From contig JAAVVG010000001.1 of assembly GCA_012976225.1 (NCBI GenBank), positions 496,001-560,000 on the forward strand: a stretch of 64,000 nucleotides of DNA, in the 5' to 3' direction. Under the pieces are notes generated by a model. The model ran no database searches. It was not told where the DNA came from and saw only the letters and a list, made by a program, of their open reading frames with translations. Positions 35,769-47,114 of the stretch are shown piece by piece; within the stretch, counting starts at the first letter, position 1; each line of letters begins with the position of its first letter. A program made the position numbers and the translations under genes. This DNA comes from Golubevia sp. BC0850. Its lineage: Eukaryota; Basidiomycota; Exobasidiomycetes; Golubeviales; Golubeviaceae.

Positions 35769-36862
35769 ATGAGCTCCATGAATCCCAATCTTCTACCAGC
35801 CGACGTTTGGCTCCAAGTCTTCCTACATCTAGAGTACTTTGATCTCAACAGAATCAGGAGATTGAAGAAGTTCTTCTATCAAAGCTCGTCGGTCCGCTCA
35901 GCTCAAGAGGCTCTCTTTCTAGCCCCATTCGACGCAGATTCTCTCGAGATGAACCACCAAGAAGGAGATGAAATTCAAGTCCACCCTGCAATCTTACAAG
36001 CTACTTTCAAATCAACCAAATCGCATCCAAGATATTGGGAAGATATATATCTTTGTCATGATGAGCCAGGTCAATTTGGGATTGGAGACGAACCTTTCAA
36101 AGAAGGACGGGAAGAGAATCTTGGAAAGCAAAATGCAACCAACCCTCCGGTACATAGAGTCGATCTACTGGATTACAATTGGCCTAGTGATGGAATGAGA
36201 AACGGGAAATGGAACACTGCCCTATATCGTCCAACTGAGAATCAAGAATCGTATTTATGGATCAATACTGAAGAGGAGAGATCTGCTCCTATACTCTCTG
36301 ACGATGAAGCCCCATCTCCCCTTTCATCTCCTTATTCAAGTTCATCATCAGACTTTTCCTCTCTAGTGAAGGAGGTCGAAGAAGAACTGAATCATGTCAA
36401 AGAAGGAGGGGTTGGAGTTGCAAAAGATGCCACAAAGGATTATTTGAGATGAAGCAAAGACAAGAGGCTACCTCTTCTTCTCCCGATCTCACTCAGTCAC
36501 CTCCAGGAAGAACCCATGATTTGGTTCAACTTCCATCTTCAATGCTGAAGGCAGTCACAGTTTCTAACGTTCTCAAAACCCTCGAATTCGATTTCGAAGA
36601 GAGTCATTCGATAGATTTTGAGTCCCATAGTTGGACCCCAAAGCCCTTTGAGGAATGGAGACAACTCGAAGAACCAAATAAGACGGGAAGTCTATGGGAG
36701 GTTCCTGAAAGCGGTCAGCATGCCGCTGGATGGGGTCATCGGGGTGTTGATAATATGTATGCTAGACTGGAGATGGTTAAATGTGACGCAGTCTCAAGAT
36801 TGTATCTCGATGGAGAAGGAAGACACAATGCTGATTTAAATCACATTCAGTTTGCTGGGTGA
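35769..36862 (+). CDS. F-box-like protein, interrupted by a frame change
   Basis: The N-terminus LLPADVWLQVFLHLEYFDLN followed by RIRRLKKFFYQ is F-box-like, suggesting an SCF ubiquitin-ligase substrate adaptor; the rest is not assignable. The first frame runs from ATG 35769 to TGA 36450-36452 (ending KDATKDYLR). A second frame starts with ATG at 36449, overlapping the stop as ATGA, and continues with good codon use to 36862 (VTVSNVLKTLEFDFEESHSI, ending NHIQFAG). The two parts look like one protein: an acidic, low-complexity region spans the junction. A GGAGGGG run near 36406 is a likely slip site. Either a real frameshift (pseudogene), a missed intron, or a sequence error. No credible GT-AG intron was found at the junction. 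Confidence 0.55.
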
Positions 36863-38042
36863 ATATCCGGGTATGTTTAGCAATTTATTGGGTTTAGGAC
36901 AATGTTGGAACTGTCTCTATTCTTCTTTGGTTGAGGATCTGCAATAATGACGTTGACAGCTGAACTGGCTCGTCTCCAGCCCTCTTTCTTCTCTAACGCG
37001 CAGCGCTCGTTATCCCTGGATCCCCCTTCCACCTCCTTTTACTCCAGATCCTCAAGGAGAAGAATAACTTTGAATTAGCTTTTGTCTCTCTTTCTCTTCA
37101 AGTTCCTAATTCGTCGTCTCTAACCAAAAAAGCGGCTTGACTGAAATGACGAATTCGAATCAATGCTGTTCAAGTCAATTCAATTCAAATCGATTCAATC
37201 TTTCGTTGTGTTGCCCATTCGAGTCAGCTCCAGTCCGTATCGGATCGTCTCCTTTTTCACACAGCCATCTAACGGCTCCTGAATAACAGCCAAGTCACAA
37301 TCTGTCCACCAAGTTGATTGAAACAGACGAGCTCAGATGAGACTTTGAAACCCTGCGGCTGGTCTTAAAAGAGCAGTTCACTTCTCGGTTCAATGTTATG
37401 CGTTACTATCGTTCTTCAAAATTTGCCTCCGATTTCCATTTCTCACTCTCAGACCCCCTCTCAGACCCCCTCTCCTTATTCCAACCCTCTCAGCAAGACT
37501 CCCAACCTTTCCCAAAAAGTAAGACCTCTCTCAAACTCACCTCTCTTGACATCATCAGTTTAGAAAAAGATCGGTATAATGACTCAGCATCGCAATTCCT
37601 CAATTAAGAGGGGCTACGACTGACGTGCAAAAGTAAGGTGGTTCATCCTTTAATGTCAAGAGAGTGTGTTTCGTTTCTTGAGAGTGCTTCTTTTCGGAAA
37701 GACTGGTTGACCTGATTTGAGAAGAATGGAAGCTGGTGAAAAGGTTCTAGATGCGGAGATGAAAGAGAGAGAGAAAGAGAGAGAGTCCACCCTTCTGAGG
37801 TTCTGGGAGTCTTCAAAGAAGCGAGAACGAAGCATAGACATGAGAGTGAAAGGAGAAAGAGTCATCACACTTCTTAAGGTTAGCGTAATCTTGCTTTCAT
37901 ACTTAGATGCTTAGATCAGATATTCTCAGAAGAATTGAGTGGTGTTGTGAAGATACTTTGTGGGAGTTGAAAGTTTGAATGCGAGCGGAAAGATGCAAAG
38001 AAGCAAGGATAAAACTGTGAATGTGAAAAGAGAAGGGAAGTC
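36863..38042. other. Long intergenic region (about 1.2 kb)
   Basis: No supported gene. It contains a cluster of ATTCAA-type words (GTCAATTCAATTCAAATC, 37172-37189, with ATTCAATC following), a short direct repeat CTCAGACCCCCTCTCAGACC at 37448-37467, and an A/G-rich stretch near 37755-37790. It lies between the F-box-like gene 3' end and the Tim44 3' end (convergent). Short frames here are not protein-like. Confidence 0.5.
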
Positions 38043-40101
38043 CTAAAGGAATGCACTCTGCCCTCTACGTGCGAGCTTTGAGAAAGTTAAGGAAAGGGAG
38101 AATTCAAGTTAGTCCTTGTCATACTAAAAGAAGATCGAAAGAAAAACTCACCTCCATAATCTTCCAACCACCAGTGATTTCGTTTCCCAATTCCGCCTCA
38201 ACTCTAGTGAGAACCAAAGCATATCTACAAAGTTCCGCCTGAGAATCTTTACCAGCAACAGTTTCTCCGGTCTTAGGATCTTTGAAATAAAGTAATTCCT
38301 GACTTGAAAAACTAACTACCAAAACCGGAACGTTATTCTCCAACATTCTACCCTGAACGATGTCAATATTTCTAACGTCCAATAACCTTCCATTGATAGT
38401 ATAACCTCTTTGAAGATAAGGATCAATAGTAGCCATTAAAACGTTATAAGTGGCTTCACCACACCATTGTCTTAACAAAGGTCTAACAGCACCATGATAA
38501 CTATCAATCAATTCAGGAATCAAATACTCTCTCAAATCTTTCTGAAAGCTTTCTAAAGTGAATGTTGGTTCTAATAGTTTGAAAGATGAAACTACCTTTG
38601 CAGTTTCATTTTCTTGAAACCAACCTCCAATGGTTTCTGTAACTCCTCTAACTCTTTCCACGAATGGGTTTTCAGATTCATCATAAGCTTCTCTCCAAGT
38701 TCCTAATTTCCTCATAAAGCTATTGTTCTCTGAAAAGGAAGACCAAGCTTGTTTATAAGCTGGTTCAGGTCTTAGAACCAAAGCTGAACCTGCTTGATCA
38801 TTGGCTATAGATCTAGTTCTAACTGCATAACCTAGAGGTTTCTTCGGTGGTTCGAAACTAGAGGAAGGTTTAGTAGTGCTTGACGCAGTTTCTTTTTCCT
38901 TTGATTCTTCACCTTCAGCTTTCTCTTTTCCCTCAGAAGTCTCTTCCTGGGGACTTTCTTCCTTAACCTTCTCCTCTCCCATCTCTTTCTGACTTCTCTC
39001 CGCATCTTCCCTTCCTCTTCTAGCTCCAGCTTCAGCGGCTCTCTTAATAGCTTCCATATCCATATCCCTCAAATTGATGTCTTCTTCTTCCTGCATCTCT
39101 TCAGCTGTCTTGGCAAAGACTGCACCAGCTGTCTCTGCATCTTCAGAAGGAGGTGGTCTTCCGATTTTAGCTAATCTGGCATCTCTCTTGATCTTACGAG
39201 CTCCAGCTGCGTCTAACTCTGAATCCGTAAAGATTCTTAAAGAAGATCCTCCATCATCGAAAGCGTCGGTAAGGGTTTGAGAGAAAGCTTTGTAGGCTTC
39301 TGTGTTTCGAACTGGTGCTGTGGCTGAGGAGATGTCTCTGGCTAGACGGGAAGTCATGGCTCCGAGCTGGGAGAGGCGGTGGAGAATGGTCTCTTGTGTT
39401 AGTAGAAGACAAGGGAGATGCGATCGTTCCAGAGCGACAAGAAGAGGAAGGATAGGAATGAAGCGCAGCTAGAGGAAAGTTTCTTCTCATCTAGCTTCCA
39501 CCTGTCCTCTCTATGATGAATCCGACTCCAATACCCAAAAGAAATTCAAGATACACTGCAACACTGTCTATCAGCTACTCACAGCTCTACCGATTTCACT
39601 TTCCTCCATCTGTTTAAGAGTGTGACTGACAGCATCTCCAACTTTTCCTCCACCGTCTTTCAACTGTTGAGCAGCAGCCATTAACCTTGGATTCTCCTTT
39701 ATAGAAGCAGTGATTCTAGCTCTCTCATAAGCTTCCTTCATTTTCCTCATAGTTTCTGAATCTTGAATTTTACCAGCTTCACCTTGAAGAGTCTTTACGT
39801 TGTCTTGCATTTCTTGAGATTTCCGTAGTTCTTCTTTTAAAGTCTCTACGAAAACTGTGAAGGGCGATCGAGGTGCATCTTTACAGGTTGAAGATGTGTG
39901 AAACAAAGATTTGGATTGATTATAGGATAAAGGAGAGTTTCTATGAAGGTTTCTGTTGATACGTGGTAAACTTGAAGATGGTCGAATGGATCGAAGTTGT
40001 GAACATGTAGGCTGACGTATAGAATTGATTCTGGCAGCGGCAGTTGGGGATGATTTTGAGATTGAATTGGAAATCGCTTTCCTCGTCGCTGAAGGTAACA
40101 T
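38043..40101 (-). CDS. TIM44: Mitochondrial import motor subunit Tim44
   Basis: Tim44 anchors Hsp70 to the TIM23 translocon on the matrix side of the inner membrane. The N-terminus MLPSATRKAISNSISKSSPT is a basic, Ser-rich presequence. Then comes SPFTVFVETLKEELRKSQEM, a coiled-coil Hsp70-binding region, and the C-terminal Tim44 domain: WREAYDESENPFVERVRGVT, VSSFKLLEPTFTLESFQKDL, LIPELIDSYHGAVRPLLRQW, VRNIDIVQGRMLENNVPVLV. Introns: about 39365-39582 (ESEIGRA to LGAMTSRLARD) and 38076-38151 (76 nt). The last coding exon is only 33 nt (38043-38075) and completes GGWKIMELARRGQSAFL, matching the usual GW.VLEF.RGG ending; TAG 38043-38045. An acidic/Glu-rich insert lies between the halves. Confidence 0.95.
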
Positions 40102-40512
40102 GGAAGGCGATATAGTAGACTAGAGGATTAGAGGTTGACTAAGAGAAGAAGGAAGAATCACAGAGAAGAAAATCTTGAAGTTGCTTCCCTTCATTCAGGT
40201 TACCAGGTATTGCGTCAAGAACGAAGAAACAACAACCATCGAAAGAGGTTCAAAACGAAATACGAAAGGAATAAAAAAATGAAAAACTTTGATTAAGGAG
40301 ACAGTTAGGCAACAGCCAGTCGAAGATCGAGAGAAGAAAGGAGTCGTGGGTATAAATGGAATCTTGAAGAATCAATCTCTTTCAGCTTACTTTGGAAAAA
40401 AGATGAGAGAATCAGAAAAGAACAAAAGGAGTAGAAGTCGAAATCGGTGACATGTGACGAAAGCAGAAGGGAAGAGTACGAAAGAACCAGAATCCCAAGA
40501 GAGAAAAGCTGT
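40102..40512. other. Intergenic region
   Basis: About 410 bases between the Tim44 start and the 3' end of the hydrolase gene (both minus strand). Expected to hold the Tim44 promoter and hydrolase 3' UTR. A/G-rich; nothing recognised. Confidence 0.45.
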
Positions 40513-42558
40513 CTAAACCGGAGAAATCAAAGCACTGTTTCTTCTGCTACTGTGTTCAGATCCAGAAAGAGCTAAAGAGTATTGAGAGCTGTTTGAACAT
40601 GAAAGTTGAGATTGGAGTAAAGTACGTTGATTAAGACTGTTGACGCTAGAAGAAGAACCTGAACGAATGGCCTCAACCAATTTGTCTGGACGTGGACCTT
40701 GAGAAGTAGAGGTTGAATTGGTTTTAGACATTGGTTTAGAAGTAGAGGCTGAATCAGAGAGTTCTGCAGGAGATGTCTTGACTGGCATTTCTTCTTCAGA
40801 AGCCTTCTTGACAACACCTCTACTTCCAAAGTTGAAACTTTTCTTCTTTTCCAAAGCAGTTTTAATAACCAAACTACCGAATTGACTTCCAACTCTTCCA
40901 ATAGATCTCATCCAACTTAGTTTCTCCTTTTCGGTTTCTTTTCCAACTTCTGACTCGAACTCTACGTCTAATCCCTTCTCTGTAGGTTCAGTTCTCATTC
41001 TCAACTCTCTATCAACCTTGTTAATTTCGTTCTCTAAGAAGTCAAATCCTTTTCCTAGTGATTGATTCCAAACCCCATTCTCATCGTTTCTACTAGGTAA
41101 TAAGAAATCGAAAACGTGGCTTTGATCTTTAAGTGGAAGGAATCTAACTCTAGTTCCAGCTGAAAGTAAAGTAGAGACGAACTTTTTGGTGAACTCGATT
41201 GGAGTGACTGTATCCTTTTCTCCTTGAATAATGATGACAGGCGGTAATTGACCACTCTTTGCAATTTGAAAGACATCTAACTCGTTGCGTTGTTGAATAA
41301 GAGAAGAGTCTTCATAGTTGAAACCTAGGACTGAATCTCTATAGTGACAAGGTCTGATGGCAGCAGAGACTGGATAAACAAAAAGAGAGAGATTTCTGAT
41401 CAGTGAACGGCTGACCACTAATGCAGCAGACCGAAGATACTCACAGAGGAACTTAGTGTTGACATCGAGTTCAGGTTCGAAAGGCAAACCAGAAGCGTAA
41501 GGGTGCATTGCCAAACGAAAGAAGTCTTCCATTGGACTTTCAGCTTTCTTCCCTCCAACTTTCCCTCCGATAATCTCATCGACTTTTGTTAGAGTCTTCT
41601 CATCTGACGCTGAAGCCTCTTGAGCTGGTGGAGCTAAAGATCCTAGATCGCTCAGATCAGCAGTATCCCCAGCAGTTTCCATCAAAGTTAAGAAAGGGTA
41701 AAGGTAAAGTTGAGCAATTGGAAGTGGTTCCATTTTTGGAAGAGCTAAGATGAGAAGGGAAGCAGCAGCGGAACTGTTGGGGGAAGAGAGGAGAAGGTTA
41801 GTCAAGAAAAAAGGGGGGGGGGAGGATTGATCTTTAACTTTCACCACGCGGGAGCTACTTACCCTCCGGCTACCATCAACTTGGTGAGATCAAACTTGAT
41901 TTCACCTTTTACGTTGGAAAAGGCTCTTCTCTTACTCTCTACCACGATCCATTTCCATGCTCTGACGACAGCTTCGACTTGAGTTGCGACGGTGCTTTGA
42001 GGTGCTAGAGGATAGTTTGGAGAGACGACTGCCCAACCTCTTTCTTGAGCTTCTTGAATCTCATGAAGAGGATGACCAAGTTTGCTTCCAGCTGGGGAAT
42101 AATGAAAGGAGAGAGAGATGGAACTTGGTCAGTGGGTGGAGCAAGCGGACACCGTCGTCAAGGTGACTCTTCGACTCACTAACGAAACCTCCTGAATGTA
42201 AGAAAAACATCAAAGGTACTCCATTCTCTTGCTTAGAACTAGATGTTTTAGGTAAGTAGAGATCCAATTCCAAGTCCAAACCTTCCAAAGTAGTGAAATG
42301 GTAAGTAGTACGAGGAATTGGTTCATCGTGATGAGTTGGTGGCTTGAGGTTTTGTTGATGACCAACGAAAGTTGAATCAACCTTTTTGAATGGTCTATTA
42401 ACTTGATTGGAAGAATTGGATGGTGAAGAAGGAGTGAAATGGTTGAAAGATGAAGCGGTTGGAGTAGAGGGACCGACGGTAGATGCAGACATCATCGACA
42501 TGATGGTTCCGGATCTCGATCTACCTTTGAACTTGGAATCGGTTTGAAGAGAAGACAT
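40513..42558 (-). CDS. Alpha/beta hydrolase of the hormone-sensitive-lipase type
   Basis: Putative esterase/lipase. The starting exon has a Ser-rich leader, then TLEGLDLELDLYLPK and the oxyanion segment MFFLHSGGFV (HSGG in place of HGGG). The next exon gives WAVVSPNYPLAPQ. A splice within the nucleophile elbow (intron about 41775-41864, containing a run of nine G on the minus-strand complement) joins VAGG to SAAASLLILALPKM, giving G-G-S-A-A rather than GxSxG. Acid and His are likely in IIQGEKDTVTP and KDQSHVFDFLL. The tail of about 150 residues is Ser-rich and disordered, ending RRNSALISPV; stop at 40513-40515. Introns also near 41370-41440 and 42095-42185. Substrate unknown. Same strand as Tim44. 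Confidence 0.8.
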
Positions 42559-43158
42559 GGCGTTGAACTTAGGAGAAGGGAATACCGACAGAGATATGAT
42601 TGATTCTTTGTTGCTTATATACCTTTTGCTCTTTCTAAGATTTCCAATCCCCTTCCAGCGTACAGGTTCGCCTCCGAGAGAAGCGGTGAGAAGAACTCCT
42701 TACCCCTTGCAAATGTCAGTTTTTCCCACGCCCATAATGATTCGACAGAGGATCGAAGAGCTTGAAGCTTCAGAAGTAAACAGACTTTGCAGATGCAGAA
42801 AGAGAGATCCAGATTGGTACAAGAGCGTATGAAGGTACAAAAAATTACAGAGGATGAGACGAGAGAATGAAGCCCTATAATTAAGCCTTGTTTCCGGAGG
42901 TTTCGGTTGACCCGACACCATCTCCTACTTGTGGACAAGCTGAGATTCGAAAGGTAAGAGGAAACGAATAGAAAGGAAGCAGCGAAGAAGACGTTCAGCA
43001 TCGTGATTAGGAAGGAGATGGAGCAGCAAGGGTGCTAGGGTCCAAGTGAGATCTCTCCTTTTGGAAATGATTCCAATTGAAACTCCAAGACCCTCGCAGG
43101 GTGAAGGAGCTGGCCAAAGCAGAACCTCTCTCTGGCTTGGTCAGAGATGGTGAGTCTC
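42559..43158. other. Intergenic region
   Basis: About 600 bases between the hydrolase start and the tentative 3' end of the CsbD-like gene. Contains probable hydrolase promoter sequence (TATATACC at about 42616-42623) and 3' UTR of the CsbD-like gene. A minus-strand frame 42615-43001 is open but hydrophobic and shows no family features; I left it out. Confidence 0.4.
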
Positions 43159-43597
43159 CTACCTGATACCTTGCAATGGGCAGGGGAATGAGCTCTATCT
43201 CCTTTCCCAACTCCTAACTTCTCTTTGTTCCTCTCCCATATGCTTCTTTGTTCTCGATTGCTTCTTCTGCCAGTGAAGAACTCACCCTGTTCAGCCAACT
43301 TTTCGGCCTTAGCCACAAGACCTTCTTGGTTATCTGGCACATTTTGAGCAGCTTGTCTGATAGCCTCGACAGCCGATTGCTTGTCATCCCCACCTGATTG
43401 TTTCCAGTCTTGAGCTCCTGTGACGTTCCCGATGAGTTCCTGTTGGAAGAGGAAGGGGAAAGAAGAAAGGCGATTAGCTAAAGTAGATGGGGTGGAGGAG
43501 GTGGGAAGCTCACCTCTGCTGCTCCCTTTGCGTATTGAGCGTGACCTCCTAGCATTCCAGCAGCAGAATTAGTGTTAGAAGAGTTATCAGAAGACAT
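43159..43597 (-). CDS. CsbD-like small protein (Hmp1-type mismatch/cruciform DNA-recognition family)
   Basis: A short protein starting MSSDNSSNTNSAAGMLGGHA with QYAKGAAE, then across an intron (about 43452-43513) ELIGNVTGAQDWKQSGGDDK and AIRQAAQNVPDNQEGLVAK. This is the CsbD-like pattern found in fungal proteins annotated as mismatched-base-pair and cruciform DNA recognition protein (Hmp1); bacterial relatives are stress-induced. Cellular role in fungi is poorly defined. The third exon ends with a GTGAGT donor after EKLAEQG (near 43286); the final exon is tentative: an acceptor near 43167 would add only two residues before TAG, and the usual C-terminal GC-rich glycine motif of the family was not found. 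The gene is divergent from the Cue2-like gene (185 bp apart). Confidence 0.75.
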
Positions 43598-43782
43598 TGT
43601 TGAAGATGATTTGGTTGAGCTGAAAGAGTTGAGAAGTGGAAGTGCAAGCAAGTGGAGAGGCTTGATCGCTGTCTGGATTACCAAAAAGTTAAATTTTCTT
43701 CCTTCTCTTCTTCCCACACAGCATTTGACTAATCTGAGCCTTTAAGAGGAAAATATCTACATAAGCTCCTACTATCAACACC

Positions 43783-46700
43783 ATGTATCAGTTGCAGGAC
43801 GAGGAGAGCCATGTGCTGGTGAGTTGAATCTTCTTTCCATCCTTTCTGAATTCCGTCTTGAGTCTCAACCTTCTCCACCCCGTTCTCTATTCCTCCTTTC
43901 TTCAGGCTCAATTTACTCCATATCTGGATTTAGATCTGGTGACTGCCATACTTCAAGAACCAGGTCACCCTCAATCGGTGGCTATCCAAACCTTATCCAA
44001 TCTCGTCGAATCTATCACTGGATCTGCTTTCGAGTATCAACCACCCCAGCGGAAACTTTCAAACGATAAACCTTCGCAACCGAATCTTCAAAGTCAGAAT
44101 CGAGATGCCAGCTCTTCCAGCAGCAACCCAGCAGGAGAGTTAGGAACTTCGAGACGAGCAGGTGGAATCAAGACCAGGCGAGCTTTTCAAGGCAAACTCA
44201 CTCAAGAGGCTCTGGACGTTGGACTTACACCTCAAACTCGAGATTTTGGAAGGACTCCTACTTCACTCGAAGCCCCAGCCTGCCTCCATCCCTCTCCTTC
44301 AGCCTCTGCATCCAATCTCGGCTCCGCAGATGAAACGAACTCTCCGCGATCAATGGAAGACGAACACGCAAGAGACCTGGAGGAGAAGAAGAGGAATGAA
44401 GAGGAAATTAAAACCGATCTACAAAGATTGAAGATGATCGATCGACTAGAAGAAGAAGAGGAGAACCAGAGAAGGCAGGAGGAGATTCAAAGGCAACAGG
44501 ATCAATCTTCTTCTTCCTCAAATATTCTTTCTGCGAATGAACCAGCTATAATCTCAGGATCAACTGAATCTGAAGAACATGCAAACGAGATTCGGTCCCC
44601 CACTCTATCTCATAGATCGTATTCGACTTCCAATTACTCATCCGAGGAAGGACAATCTCAGGAAGCCAGAGACATCTTCATGACTAGAACTTCCTCCTCA
44701 TCAACAAGTTCTCTTCCGGAAGAGGATTACGAACTGGAATCGAAATCAGCCTCTGAGATTGAGTCTACGTCTTCGCAGGATCCTCCAGACGAATCCCTGG
44801 AGTTTCTCAGAACGGTCTTTCCTCTTTCAAGCAAATCTTCTCTTCGAACGGCTCTGGAAGCCTCTGATGGAGACGTTTCTCTGGCTTTGGATCTTCTGAC
44901 TGCTCAAGCTCTGGTCGAGGAAGAGGAGATCGCTCTAGACAGAGAGAGAAACCACGCAAGTCCCAGCGCGTTCGACTCTGGAATCACTCAAGATGGAATC
45001 AACGGAATGACTTGGGAGGAGATCGAATTCCGTTCTGGCAGTGGAGGGAAGATTCGTTCCGGTGGAAAAGACGTTGGAATGAACGATTTCTTGCTGGAGA
45101 GAGGGACTAGATCTCTACCTTCTTCGCCCAGTCTTGGGAACAGCTCGTTAGCTTCGTCGGAACTGAAAGGGAAGAAAGGAAGGAACGCTAGAAGGAAAGC
45201 TCGGGACGAGGAAGCAGCACTCAAGAATGGAATCTTGACTAGTGGAAATGGAAAGGACAGCTCAAGAACAGTTATCAACCTAACAGACGTGAGACATGGA
45301 GCTCCAATCAGGAACAAGAACGTCCCACATTCGCGAGTGGCGAGTTCTTCCTCTTCACTAGCTGGTTTGGAACGAAGTTTTTCTTCATTGGATTCGTCTC
45401 TTCCAAGCGGAATGACCGATGAAGAAATCGCCAGAAGATTAAACGACGAAGAAAGAGCTCTGAATGGAGACGCTCCTGCCGATTCTCCAGTCACCGACAA
45501 TTCTTGGTTACTAACTTCTTCGGTACTATCTCAACTTTCAACTCTGCTAGAGCTTCCACCCTCCAAGATCACCTCAGTCTACAATCTTTCTTCCTTCAAT
45601 CTCGCAATCACTTTCGCAAGACTCTTGACCTATTCATCGGATCAATTCACTCTTGAAGACCTGGACGAGATGGGATCAGCTCCTCCTGGAACGGCTCTCG
45701 GTCTAGCGAAGGGAATTTCTGGTTTGACTGGAACTAATCAGAAGGAGTCCGAGAAGGCATTCACAGCCACCAAGGGCAGACAGGATTCTACTATAGATCT
45801 TCTTCAGCTCTGGAAAACGGTGGTCGAAGCCTCCGATCCGAAGACTCTACCAGACGAATTGGACCCTCTTGGAAGGCTCAGAGATGACGGAGCTAGGAAA
45901 GCAAATTCTACTGCTTTGGTCTCCAATCCAAACGTCAACAGTGTAGACGTAGCAGGCAACGTCGGAAGGTTCTCCTCAGTTGGACCAGGTTTCCCAAGTC
46001 TGGGCTCAGGATCCACCTCATCGACAGCTTCTTCAACTGGTGCTGCATCTCAGTACGCACGAGCTGCTTTGAGGAACTCTTCCACCAATGCCTTTGCCTC
46101 ACCTGCAGCGTTGGCCTTGGCTTCTGGTGCTTCGGTAGTTTCGCTTCCTGCAGCGTCCTCCAGAATCGCTAATCCAGCGGATTTGAACATCCTTTCAACC
46201 TCCGGAAACGACTCCAACCTGCTCGAACTCTCCTATGCGGAATGTAGGGCCAAGGAAGAGTCGTATAGGCTGAGAGCCAACTCTTATCGACAGTCTGCGG
46301 GCCAAGCAGTTAGAAAGGCTTCTGGTGGTTCGAACTCTGCCAATGGACTAGGCTCTGGTGGAATCGCGTGGTATTACGCCAACGAGGTCACAAAGATGGA
46401 CAACATGAGATACGAGTGGGGTAAACGAGCGGCTTTGGCTCTGGTCAGAGACAGACAAAGGTCAAGTTCTTCAAATCTTAATTCGAATTCATCTCATCTA
46501 GGATCTTACTCTTCTTCTGACATCAATTTTAGGACCCGTTCAAGTAGTAGAAACGTAGTCGATCTACATGGTCTCACCAAGCAAGAATCGTTCTCCGTCA
46601 TCGAGAAATGTCTAAACACTTGGTGGTCTCAACCTTCAAGCTCTAATGGTGGAGGTTTACAGCCATTCTCTATTATCACTGGTGCTGGCAGGCATTCAAG

Positions 46701-46812
46701 AGGTGGTGTATCAATTCTCAAACCTGCTATCAAGAAGTGGTTGGATCATAATGGTTGGAGGATTGGTAGGGATACCGACGAGGGGGTCTTGAGAGTCGTA
46801 GGAGTCAAGTAA
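43783..46812 (+). CDS. Cue2-like protein: CUE-type, DUF1771 and Smr endonuclease domains
   Basis: Relatives include yeast Cue2 and animal N4BP2, in which the Smr domain cleaves mRNA at stalled or collided ribosomes (no-go decay). Exon 1 is 36 nt (43783-43818, MYQLQDEESHVL); an 87-nt intron leads to one exon of about 2.9 kb. The start region (AQFTPYLDLDLVTAILQEPG) and ESLEFLRTVFPLSSKSSLRT with ASDGDVSLALDLL look CUE/UBA-like. DUF1771: ECRAKEESYRLRANSYRQSA to YANEVTKMDNMRYEWGKRAA. Smr: NVVDLHGLTKQESFSVIEKC with the DLHG motif, then IITGAGRHSRGGVSILKPAI with GxGxHS, ending VLRVVGVK, TAA 46810-46812. Both Smr catalytic-type motifs are intact. Middle region is disordered, Ser-rich and charged. About 1000 residues. 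Confidence 0.88.
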
Positions 46813-47114
46813 ATTTACTGAATCTAATTGTTCTTCTCTACTGACTTCATCGATCGCACACAACTTCCTCTCTTCCGATTTATCGTCCGTCCGTTTCTTG
46901 TTATTCTTACTCTCGACTCATCCAGAATCTCCCTCTCGCACCTCTAATCAGCCCATGCAGTCAAACATAGACCTTGTAAAGCTACTTCGTTCATTTAGAA
47001 TCATTGTATTCATCGTTATCCTCTCCTGTTCGTAAGAACACATGGTCATTTCGTCACTTCTGAAGTCGAGATGAGAAGAAAGGCGAGAAATGGTTCGAGA
47101 AAGGTCGCTTCACA
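46813..47114. other. Intergenic region
   Basis: About 300 bases after the Cue2-like stop, C/T-rich (3' UTR-like), running into repeat copy B near 47100. Nothing else seen. Confidence 0.4.

Noticed and set aside
42615-43001. Hydrophobic minus-strand frame between hydrolase and CsbD-like gene
   Set aside because: No domain, no splice support, lies in expected promoter and 3' UTR sequence.
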